Shown here: piece after piece, positions 1-5,394 of the stretch
Layout: each line of letters starts with the position of its first letter
Position numbering within the stretch: position 1 is the stretch's first letter
Assembly: GCA_050699035.1 (NCBI GenBank)
Contig: JBOHDE010000204.1
Location: 1 to 7,297, forward strand
Length of the DNA stretch: 7,297 bases
DNA from: WHTB01 sp050699035
GTDB lineage: Bacteria; Actinomycetota; Actinomycetes; Propionibacteriales; Nocardioidaceae
Direction: 5' to 3'
Made by a program: the position numbers and the translations under genes
Notes under the pieces: generated by a model
Told to the model about the DNA's origin: nothing
What the model saw: the letters and a program-made list of their open reading frames with translations, nothing else
Databases searched by the model: none

Positions 1-983
1 TGCGGGACCGGTTCGGCCGGCAGGCCACTGACCTGCGGGTGTCGTTGACCGACCGTTGCAACCTCCGCTGCCAGTACTGCATGCCCGCCGAGGGTCTCGC
101 CTGGCTGCCGGCCGACGAGACCCTGAGCGATGCCGAGATCATTCGGCTGATCCGCATCGCCGTGACCCGGCTGGGGGTCGAGGACGTGCGGTTCACCGGT
201 GGCGAGCCGATGATCCGGCCCGGCCTGGTCGACATCGTCGCGAGCACGGCAGCGCTGCAGCCTCGTCCGCGGATCGCGATCACCACCAACGGGCTCGGCC
301 TAGCGAAGAAGGCCGCGGCCCTGCACGACGCCGGCCTCGACCGGGTCAACGTCAGCCTCGACACGCTGCGGCACGACCGGTTCGTCGAGATCACCCGCCG
401 TGACCGGCTCGACGACGTGCTGGCCGGGCTGGCCGCCGCGGCCTCGGCCGGGCTGACACCGGTCAAGGTCAACGCCGTACTCTTGCGCGACATCAACGAC
501 GACGAGGGACCCGACCTGGTCGCGTGGGCGGTCGAGCACGGGTACGAGCTGAGGTTCATCGAGCAGATGCCGCTCGACGCCCAGCACAGCTGGCGCCGCG
601 ACACGATGATCACCGCCGACGAGATCTTCGAGCGGCTCGCCGACCGGTTCGTCCTGACGCCGAGCGAGGAGCAGCGGGGGAGTGCGCCGGCCGAGAAGTT
701 CCTGGTCGACGGCGGGCCGGCGACGGTGGGCGTGATCGCCTCGGTGACCCGGCCGTTCTGCGGCGACTGCGACCGCGTGCGGCTGACCGCCGACGGGCAG
801 ATCCGCAACTGCCTGTTCGCCCGCGAGGAGTCCGACCTGCGCACCGCGATGCGCGACGGCGCGAGCGACGACGAGCTGGTACGCCGGTGGCAGGCCGCGG
901 TGGAGACAAAGCGGGCCGGGCACGGCATCGACGACCCGAGCTTCCTGCAGCCGACCCGCCCGATGTCGGCGATCGGTGGCTGA
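1..983 (+). CDS. moaA: GTP 3',8-cyclase MoaA, 5' end missing
   Basis: This radical SAM enzyme converts GTP to 3',8-cyclo-GTP, the first step of molybdenum cofactor synthesis in the cytosol. The reading frame is open from base 3 to the TGA at 981-983, so 326 residues are visible and the true start lies before the window. The GTG at 39 is an internal valine: the preceding residues (FGRQATDLRVSLTDRCN) already match the MoaA N-terminus. Visible motifs are the radical SAM cluster CNLRCQYC (CX3CX2C, visible residues 19-26), the FTGGEP SAM-binding motif, the second-cluster motif CGDC followed 13 residues later by another Cys (encoded near 760-813), and the characteristic C-terminal Gly-Gly. By comparison with the usual length of about 330-345 residues, only roughly 5-20 residues are missing. 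The next gene starts 58 bases downstream and has no evident functional link. Confidence 0.97.
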   Translation, partial: RDRFGRQATDLRVSLTDRCNLRCQYCMPAEGLAWLPADETLSDAEIIRLIRIAVTRLGVEDVRFTGGEPMIRPGLVDIVASTAALQPRPRIAITTNGLGLAKKAAALHDAGLDRVNVSLDTLRHDRFVEITRRDRLDDVLAGLAAAASAGLTPVKVNAVLLRDINDDEGPDLVAWAVEHGYELRFIEQMPLDAQHSWRRDTMITADEIFERLADRFVLTPSEEQRGSAPAEKFLVDGGPATVGVIASVTRPFCGDCDRVRLTADGQIRNCLFAREESDLRTAMRDGASDDELVRRWQAAVETKRAGHGIDDPSFLQPTRPMSAIGG

Positions 984-1041
984 CTGACGCGGTGCTCGCC
1001 TTCGGGCGGAACCGGCGCGGCCACTGGCGCGTCGAAACTGC

Positions 1042-1899
1042 ATGATGTCGACAGTGCGGAGACTCCTCGAGGTCAGTGTCCTCGCCTTGCTGCTGGGATC
1101 GTGCGGGGTGGTGAGCGAGGCGGTGACGGGTACGTCAGGTGGTCCGGGCGACGCGCCGCCGGCCGTCACGGTCCACAGCGGCGACACGTCGGTCGAGCTC
1201 GCGGCACGGACGTACTGCTACCGGTCGTCATGCGTCGACGGCGTGCCACCGGAGACGCTGCCGGTCATCGCCGCGGCCGACCGGCTCAACGTCGCCTTCC
1301 CGTTGGACGGCTGGACCTTCGAGGCGACGTTCGTGCCCGCCGGCAAGCAGTGCGGTGGCCGCGAGGAGACGGTCGAGCTCGAGCGCACCGGGGACACCAC
1401 GCACGTCCTCGAGCCCCCTGGTGAGCCGGGTACGTACGATGTCACCCTGTTCGGCCGGGGCGACGGCGACCTGTTCGTGGACTTCCGCTGGACGACGACC
1501 GCCGCCGGCGGGCACGCGGCGCCCAGCGCGACGCTTGCGGTTCTGGCCGACAACGACGGCGACGTGGACAGCTACGGAGTCGAGATGGCGGTGACGCACT
1601 TGGCCGAGACCCCGGCGCGGGTGACGGCCGAGGTCACGGTCACGGCCGCGAACGGCCGGTCACTGACGTTCGAGCCGGTGCCGATGAAGGACCGGTGCAC
1701 CCCGGCCGGCACCGTCCTGTGGGGAGGGCCGGACGCCGCAGGTCAGTCCGCCAAGGATCTCGGTCCGGCGCCGTTCACGTACCAGGTCGAATTGGTCATC
1801 GACGACGTCCGGCACGTGGCGAAGGCCCGGTGGCCGGCGGACCAGATCGTCGGCCACGAGCCCTCCGTCGCCCTCACCTTCAGTCCGGCTCTGCGGTGA
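1042..1899 (+). CDS. Putative secreted lipoprotein, function unknown
   Basis: The product is 285 residues and I do not recognise the family. The N-terminus is a lipoprotein signal: two arginines at residues 6-7, a hydrophobic stretch at about 8-19, and a lipobox ending LGSC with the acceptor Cys at residue 21. The mature protein is therefore probably anchored on the outer face of the membrane. The rest is rich in alternating hydrophobic/Thr/Val segments. It looks like two beta-sandwich-like halves (about 45-155 and 160-285) separated by a Gly/Ala-rich linker. Four further cysteines (59, 64, 104, 219) could form disulfides outside the cell. Start: ATG codons at 1042 and 1045 are both possible, and no good Shine-Dalgarno sequence precedes either, so the choice is arbitrary. 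The 3' end overlaps the convergent minus-strand gene by 20 bases. The lipoprotein call is good; the biological role is unknown. Confidence 0.8.
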   Translation: MMSTVRRLLEVSVLALLLGSCGVVSEAVTGTSGGPGDAPPAVTVHSGDTSVELAARTYCYRSSCVDGVPPETLPVIAAADRLNVAFPLDGWTFEATFVPAGKQCGGREETVELERTGDTTHVLEPPGEPGTYDVTLFGRGDGDLFVDFRWTTTAAGGHAAPSATLAVLADNDGDVDSYGVEMAVTHLAETPARVTAEVTVTAANGRSLTFEPVPMKDRCTPAGTVLWGGPDAAGQSAKDLGPAPFTYQVELVIDDVRHVAKARWPADQIVGHEPSVALTFSPALR

Positions 1900-2104
1900 A
1901 CGGCTCGGTGTCGCGCAGGAAGCCGCGCGCCGCCAGGAAGTCACCCAGGCTGCCGCGATGCTCGTCGCAGGCCAGCCAGATCTTGCGCCGGTCAGGGGTG
2001 TGCAGCTTGGGGTTGTTCCACACCAGCTGCCAGGTCGCGGCCGCCCGGCAGCCACGGGCCGAGCAGATCGGCTCGGGCGTGGCGTCGGTGCCCTGGCCCG
2101 TCAT
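1880..2104 (-). CDS. Small CX4C/CX2H putative zinc-binding protein ('acetone carboxylase' family label)
   Basis: The product is 74 residues, beginning MTGQGTDATPEP. Cys14 and Cys19 (CSARGC) and Cys46/His49 (CDEH) form a CX4C-X26-CX2H pattern that suggests one zinc site. Between them lies a conserved-looking block, WNNPKLHTPDRRKIWLACDEH, and after it a LAARGFL segment. I recall this block from small actinobacterial proteins that databases often call 'acetone carboxylase'. At this size it cannot be that enzyme, which is a large multi-subunit complex, and there is no sign of enzymatic machinery. The start at 2104 was chosen because the residues upstream (to 2176) are Arg/Pro-rich and look non-coding. 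A GTG nine bases earlier is an alternative. No clear ribosome binding site is visible. The gene lies 118 bases after the DUF3099 gene on the same strand and overlaps the lipoprotein gene tail to tail. The function is unknown, but the gene itself is very likely real. Confidence 0.8.
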   Translation of the reverse strand: MTGQGTDATPEPICSARGCRAAATWQLVWNNPKLHTPDRRKIWLACDEHRGSLGDFLAARGFLRDTEPFTAEPD

Positions 2105-2134
2105 CGCGGCCACACGTCTTGGGTGCGGATAGGA

Positions 2135-2187
2135 GCGAGGCCGAACAGCCACGGGGGGAGCCGTCCGGCCTCGCACCGGGCTCCCCG
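2135..2187. repeat. Overlapping inverted repeats (two mutually exclusive hairpins)
   Basis: The gap between the two minus-strand genes contains a perfect 9-base inverted repeat, GCGAGGCCG at 2135-2143 and CGGCCTCGC at 2166-2174. It also contains a perfect 8-base inverted repeat, GGGGAGCC at 2155-2162 and GGCTCCCC at 2179-2186. The left arm of the second sits in the loop of the first, and the right arm of the first sits in the loop of the second, so both can form together only as a pseudoknot. On the minus-strand transcript they fall after the DUF3099 stop and before the small CX4C gene. There they could act as a terminator, attenuator or RNA-stability element. No T-tract follows. Such repeats can also arise by chance in GC-rich DNA. 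Confidence 0.4.
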
Positions 2188-2222
2188 AACGACGGCCGGA
2201 GAGCGCGTCTGCAGTGTGACAC

Positions 2223-2513
2223 TCAAGGTGGCGTCTTGCCAGGCGGCAGCATCGGGCGCGACTCGTCGAAGAAGGCCTCGGGACCGTCCGGGTCAGCGGG
2301 CGAGCCGGCGTTGGCGACCACGACGGCGATGTACGGCAGGCAGACCGCGCACACGACGAACGCCCAGCGCAGCGGACCGTCGGTCACCACGGCGAGCACG
2401 AAGCACACCGTCCGGATGGACATCGAGATGAGGTAGCGGCGCTGGCGCCCACGGACGCCTTCGCTGTGGCTGGTGCGCGCACTGGTGATGTGCACCGCGT
2501 GCCGGTCAGCCAT
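2223..2513 (-). CDS. DUF3099 family small membrane protein
   Basis: The product is 96 residues. The N-terminal part (HITSARTSHSEGVRGRQRRY, residues 8-27) is followed by two hydrophobic segments at about 28-45 and 48-67. The linker between them is only a few residues long (TDGPLRW), which makes a tight membrane hairpin. The C-terminal tail of about 28 residues is acidic and Pro-rich and probably cytosolic. The RxRQRRYxISMxIRTVCF pattern and the two-helix layout match what I know as DUF3099, a small actinobacterial family of unknown function. The start at 2513 is supported by a strong GAGGAGG five bases upstream on this strand. The open frame continues to 2771, but that extension crosses the divergent dodecin gene and is not coding. 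It is divergent from dodecin (90 bases between the two start codons), and the CX4C protein gene follows it on the same strand. Confidence 0.88.
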   Translation of the reverse strand: MADRHAVHITSARTSHSEGVRGRQRRYLISMSIRTVCFVLAVVTDGPLRWAFVVCAVCLPYIAVVVANAGSPADPDGPEAFFDESRPMLPPGKTPP

Positions 2514-2518
2514 CGTCG

Positions 2519-2525
2519 CCTCCTC
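2519..2525 (-). promoter_or_regulatory. Strong ribosome binding site of the DUF3099 gene
   Basis: On the minus strand the sequence reads GAGGAGG, five bases before the ATG at 2513-2511. This near-perfect anti-16S match fixes the start of the DUF3099 gene and rules out the longer open frame that begins at 2771. Confidence 0.8.
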
Positions 2526-2544
2526 ACCGGTCCTGCCTGCCCTC

Positions 2545-2571
2545 AGCGTACGCCGCTGCCATGATGAGCAA
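2545..2571 (-). promoter_or_regulatory. Possible promoter for the DUF3099 gene
   Basis: On the minus strand TACGCT (2550-2545) fits a TANNNT -10 element about 32-37 bases before the DUF3099 ATG. TTGCTC (2571-2566) lies 15 bases further upstream as a weak -35 candidate. The spacing is short and the -35 match is partial, so the call is tentative. A promoter for the divergent dodecin gene should also lie in the 2526-2590 gap, but I see no convincing -10/-35 pair on the plus strand. Confidence 0.28.
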
Positions 2572-2603
2572 GACAGCGGTGAACACCGACGAAGGGCGGC
2601 ACG

Positions 2604-2819
2604 ATGAGCAACCGCACGTACCGGGTGACCGAGATCGTCGGCACCTCGCCGGACGGCGTCGACCAGGCGGTCCGGAACGGCCTCGACCGGGCCAGCCGGA
2701 CGCTGCGCCATCTCGACTGGTTCGAGGTCACGCAGACTCGGGGACACATCGTGGACGGCGCGGTCGAGCACTTCCAGGTCACGATGAAGGTCGGCTTCCG
2801 GCTCGAGGACGACGAGTAG
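2604..2819 (+). CDS. Dodecin family flavin-binding protein
   Basis: The product is 71 residues, the normal size for dodecin. Dodecin is a small protein that assembles into a hollow dodecamer binding flavins (riboflavin, FMN or FAD, depending on species) in the cytosol, for storage and protection from free-flavin photochemistry. The whole chain matches the family: an opening beta strand (YRVTEIVGTS), a helix (SPDGVDQAVRNGLDRASRTL), then the LDWFEVTQTRGHI strand and the HFQVTMKVGFRLED strand. Trp39 and Gln58 are 19 residues apart, the same spacing as the flavin-stacking Trp36 and contacting Gln55 of the archaeal dodecin. The start follows GAAGGG at 2591-2596 with seven bases of spacing. The gene lies 80 bases before fabG on the same strand and could be co-transcribed with it. 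An FMN-type flavoprotein is encoded further down the same strand. Confidence 0.93.
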   Translation: MSNRTYRVTEIVGTSPDGVDQAVRNGLDRASRTLRHLDWFEVTQTRGHIVDGAVEHFQVTMKVGFRLEDDE

Positions 2820-2834
2820 CGGTCGATGCCGTCG

Positions 2835-2857
2835 TACCCAGGGGTAGGCGGTAGCGT
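2835..2857 (+). promoter_or_regulatory. Possible fabG promoter with small palindrome
   Basis: The 80-base gap between dodecin and fabG contains TAGCGT (2852-2857), which fits a TANNNT -10 element about 43 bases before the fabG GTG. Just upstream is a small palindrome, TACCC-AG-GGGTA (2835-2846), which would fall in the -10/-35 spacer and could be an operator. No good -35 hexamer is visible. The position upstream of a fatty-acid operon makes a regulated promoter plausible, but the match is weak. Confidence 0.25.
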
Positions 2858-2899
2858 CACCGCGAGAACCGAACCGACCGGACAGGAAGGGCGCGTCAC

Positions 2900-3604
2900 G
2901 TGGGCAGATCGGTGTTGGTCACCGGAGGGAACCGTGGCATCGGTCGGGCGATCGCGCAGACCTTCAAGGACGCCGGCGACCAGGTCGCGGTCACCTATCG
3001 CAGCGGTGAGCCGCCGGCGGGCTTCCTCGGTGTCCGGTGCGACGTCACCGATGCCGCGCAGGTCGACGCGGCGTTCAGCACGGTCGAGGCCGAGCACGGT
3101 CCGGTCGAGGTGCTGGTCGCGAACGCCGGCATCACCCGCGACACCCTGGTCCTGCGGATGAGCGACGAGGACTGGGACTCCGTCATCCAGACCAACCTGA
3201 CCGGCTCGTTCCGGGTGGCCAAGCGGGCCGCCAAGGGGATGCTTCGGCTGCGGCGCGGCCGGATCATCTTCATCTCCTCCGTCGTCGGGCTGCTCGGCTC
3301 AGCCGGCCAGGTCAACTACGCGGCCAGCAAGTCCGGGCTCGTCGGGATGGCCCGGTCGCTGGCGCGTGAGCTCGGCAGCCGCAGCATCACCGCCAACGTC
3401 GTCGCGCCGGGGTTCGTCGAGACCGAGATGACCGCCGAGCTGCCGGACGCGAAGAAGGCGGAGTACCTCGGCGCGATCCCGCTCGGCCGGTACGCCAGCA
3501 GCGACGAGGTCGCCGCGGCGGTCGAGTGGCTGGCGTCGGAGCGGGCCGGATACATCACCGGAGCCGTGATCCCGGTCGACGGTGGCCTGGGCATGGGGCA
3601 CTGA
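2900..3604 (+). CDS. fabG: 3-oxoacyl-ACP reductase FabG
   Basis: This NADPH-dependent short-chain dehydrogenase reduces 3-oxoacyl-ACP to 3-hydroxyacyl-ACP in type II fatty acid elongation. The product is 234 residues, close to the FabG norm of about 245. Visible features are the TGGNRGIG cofactor loop (residues 8-15), a D48-V pair for the adenine side, NAGI (75-78), and the catalytic set Asn99, Ser127, Tyr140 and Lys144. The Ser-Tyr spacing of 13 and the YxxxK motif are canonical. The PGFVETEM segment and the C-terminal ITGAVIPVDGGLGMG are also typical. The start is GTG at 2900, nine bases after GGAAGG (2885-2890). It heads a four-gene run. The adjacent InhA-like gene recalls the mycobacterial mabA-inhA pair and the Streptomyces fabG-fabI pair, which strongly supports a fatty-acid role over another SDR function. 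Confidence 0.95.
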   Translation: MGRSVLVTGGNRGIGRAIAQTFKDAGDQVAVTYRSGEPPAGFLGVRCDVTDAAQVDAAFSTVEAEHGPVEVLVANAGITRDTLVLRMSDEDWDSVIQTNLTGSFRVAKRAAKGMLRLRRGRIIFISSVVGLLGSAGQVNYAASKSGLVGMARSLARELGSRSITANVVAPGFVETEMTAELPDAKKAEYLGAIPLGRYASSDEVAAAVEWLASERAGYITGAVIPVDGGLGMGH

Positions 3605-3630
3605 CCACACGCGAGAGAGCGGGAGCTTCG

Positions 3631-4401
3631 ATGGGAATACTCGACGGCAAGCGGATCCTGGTCGCCGGTGTCACGCTCGACACCTCGATCGGCTTCACGG
3701 TCGCCAAGGTCGCCCAGGAGGAGGGCGCGACCGTGGTGATCTCCAACTTCGGCCGGGCCCTCGGCATCACCCGCCGGATCGCCGGGCGGCTGCCGCGGGA
3801 GGCGCCGGTGATCGAGCTCGACGTCACCGACGACGAGCACCTGGCCAGCCTGCCGGCGCGGCTCGGTGAGCACGTCGACAGTCTCGACGGCCTGGTGCAC
3901 TCGATCGCGTACGCCAACCCGGAGACGTCGCTCGGCGGCAAGCTCCTCACCGCTCCCTGGCCCGACGTGGCGCAGGCCCTGCAGGTGTCGGCGTTCTCGT
4001 TCGCGTCGCTCACCACCGCCTGTCTGCCGCTGCTGGGCAAGGGCAGCTCGGTCGTCGGCATGACGTTCGACGCGACTGTCGCCTGGCCCGCGTACGACTG
4101 GATGGGCGTCGCCAAGGCCAGCCTCGAGTCGTGCTCGCGCTACCTCGCCCGCGACCTCGGTCCGAAGGGCATCCGGGTCAACCTGGTCTCCGCCGGTCCG
4201 CTGAAAACCCTTGCTGCGAAGGCGATTCCGGGCTTCGAGGAGCTCGAGGCGATGTGGAGCGACCGGTCGCCACTCGGCTGGGACGAGACCGACCAGGTGC
4301 CGACCGGGCGCTCGGTCGTGGGGTTGCTCAGCGACTTCTTCCCGGCGACCACGGGTGAGATCGTGCACGTCGACGGCGGCTACCACGCGATGGGCGCCTG
4401 A
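3631..4401 (+). CDS. fabI: Enoyl-ACP reductase (NADH), InhA/FabI type
   Basis: This enzyme reduces trans-2-enoyl-ACP to acyl-ACP, the last step of each type II elongation cycle. The product is 256 residues. The N-terminal Rossmann motif is the atypical enoyl-reductase form, GVTLDTSIGFTVAKVAQEEGA (from residue 13). Phe146, Tyr155 and Lys162 match InhA Phe149, Tyr158 and Lys165 with a constant offset of three, and Ser91 in VHSIAYA corresponds to InhA Ser94. The YDWMGVAK active-site helix and the SAGPLKTLAAKAIPGF substrate loop are also InhA-like. InhA is the isoniazid-NAD target, and the residues named here are conserved. The start is ATG 3631 after GGGAG (3621-3625), 26 bases after the fabG stop. 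The frame is open further upstream, but those residues lie within fabG. The gene is followed after only five bases by the flavoprotein gene, so they are very likely co-transcribed. Confidence 0.95.
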   Translation: MGILDGKRILVAGVTLDTSIGFTVAKVAQEEGATVVISNFGRALGITRRIAGRLPREAPVIELDVTDDEHLASLPARLGEHVDSLDGLVHSIAYANPETSLGGKLLTAPWPDVAQALQVSAFSFASLTTACLPLLGKGSSVVGMTFDATVAWPAYDWMGVAKASLESCSRYLARDLGPKGIRVNLVSAGPLKTLAAKAIPGFEELEAMWSDRSPLGWDETDQVPTGRSVVGLLSDFFPATTGEIVHVDGGYHAMGA

Positions 4402-4406
4402 GCGCG

Positions 4407-5381
4407 ATGGGCAGCTGGCTGGCCGAGCGGTTCGGCGTCACCGTGCCGCTGGTAGGCGCACCGATGGCCGGCGCTGCCGGTGGTGCGCTGGCCGGTGCCA
4501 TCTCCTCCGCAGGCGGGCTGGGCATGGTCGGCTGCGGCTCGACCGTGCCGGTCGACTGGGTCCTCGAGCAGCGGGCGCTGGCCGCGGCTGCGGGGCGACC
4601 GTACGGCGTCGGCCTGCTGGCCTGGTCGCTCCCCGACCGTCCCGAGCTGATCGATGCGGTCCTGGACGACAGCGTGCGACGGCCCGCCCTGGTCTCGGTG
4701 AGCTACGGCGAGTACGCGCAGCACGTGCCGGTGCTGCAGGACGCCGGCGTGGCGGTCGCGACCCAGGCGGGCACGGTCGCCGATGCGGTGGCGGCGGTGG
4801 ACGCCGGCGTCGACGTCGTGGTCGCGCGTGGTGGTGAGGGCGGCGGCCATGGTCGCAACCAGGTGGCGACGCTGCCGCTGCTGGACGCGGTCCTGGAGGC
4901 CGTCGACGTCCCGGTCCTGGCCGCCGGCGGCATCAGCGGGCCGCGCGGCGTCGCAGCGGTGCTGGCCGCCGGAGCCGCGGGTGCGTGGGTGGGCACGGCG
5001 TTCCTCACCTGCCGCGAGTCGCTGTGGGCCGACGACATGGTGAGTCGGCTGGCGGAGACCGACGAGACCGGCACGGCCTACGGGACGGTCTTCGACACGG
5101 CGTCGGCGGTCGGGTGGCCGAGCGAGTTCGGTGGCCGCGCCGTACGCAACGAGTTCTTCACCAGCTGGCAGGGACGTGAGGCCGAGCTGGCCTCGGATGC
5201 CGAGGCCAACGCGGCGTTCCGGGCCGCGGCGACGTCGCGCGACCTGTCGGCCATGGCGTTGTACGCCGGGCAGGGTGTCGGCCGGCTCGGCGCTGGGCGA
5301 CCGGCCGCCGCGGACGTGGTCGCCGATCTCGCCCGCGCGGGTGACCTGCTGCGGGCGGCCGTCACCCGTCTCGGCTCCTGA
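4407..5381 (+). CDS. Nitronate monooxygenase / FabK-like FMN flavoprotein
   Basis: The product is a 324-residue TIM-barrel flavoprotein of the nitronate monooxygenase superfamily (formerly 2-nitropropane dioxygenase), which also contains the FMN-dependent enoyl-ACP reductase FabK. Visible motifs are the N-terminal VPLVGAPMAGAAGGALAGA strand-loop with AGGLGMVG, then GGEGGGHGR with the candidate catalytic His148. They are followed by the FMN-phosphate segments VPVLAAGGISGPRG and GAAGAWVGTAFL. A C-terminal ALYAGQGVGRL segment matches a region shared with FabK and related enzymes. Typical NMOs oxidise alkyl nitronates, which fits a housekeeping detoxifying role. The position five bases after an InhA-type reductase leaves open a role in acyl reduction. 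There is no obvious Shine-Dalgarno sequence before ATG 4407, so translational coupling to fabI is likely. The superfamily is certain; the substrate is not. Confidence 0.88.
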   Translation: MGSWLAERFGVTVPLVGAPMAGAAGGALAGAISSAGGLGMVGCGSTVPVDWVLEQRALAAAAGRPYGVGLLAWSLPDRPELIDAVLDDSVRRPALVSVSYGEYAQHVPVLQDAGVAVATQAGTVADAVAAVDAGVDVVVARGGEGGGHGRNQVATLPLLDAVLEAVDVPVLAAGGISGPRGVAAVLAAGAAGAWVGTAFLTCRESLWADDMVSRLAETDETGTAYGTVFDTASAVGWPSEFGGRAVRNEFFTSWQGREAELASDAEANAAFRAAATSRDLSAMALYAGQGVGRLGAGRPAAADVVADLARAGDLLRAAVTRLGS

Positions 5382-5394
5382 CCTCGTTGCCACC

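Noticed and set aside
39..983. MoaA starting at the GTG at 39
   Set aside because: The frame is open from base 3 and the residues before 39 match the MoaA N-terminus, so the gene begins outside the window and this GTG encodes an internal valine.
2514..2771. Extended N-terminus of the DUF3099 protein
   Set aside because: The extension is antisense to dodecin, while the ATG at 2513 has a strong GAGGAGG at the right distance.
3316..4386. Long minus-strand open frame across fabG and fabI
   Set aside because: It is antisense to two well-conserved genes and its translation is low-complexity Arg/Gly/Pro-rich, typical of shadow frames in high-GC DNA.
5131..5394. Upstream extension of the Mur ligase-like protein
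   Set aside because: These 88 residues lie inside the flavoprotein gene in another frame and are Arg/Pro/Ser-rich; family similarity begins right after ATG 5395.
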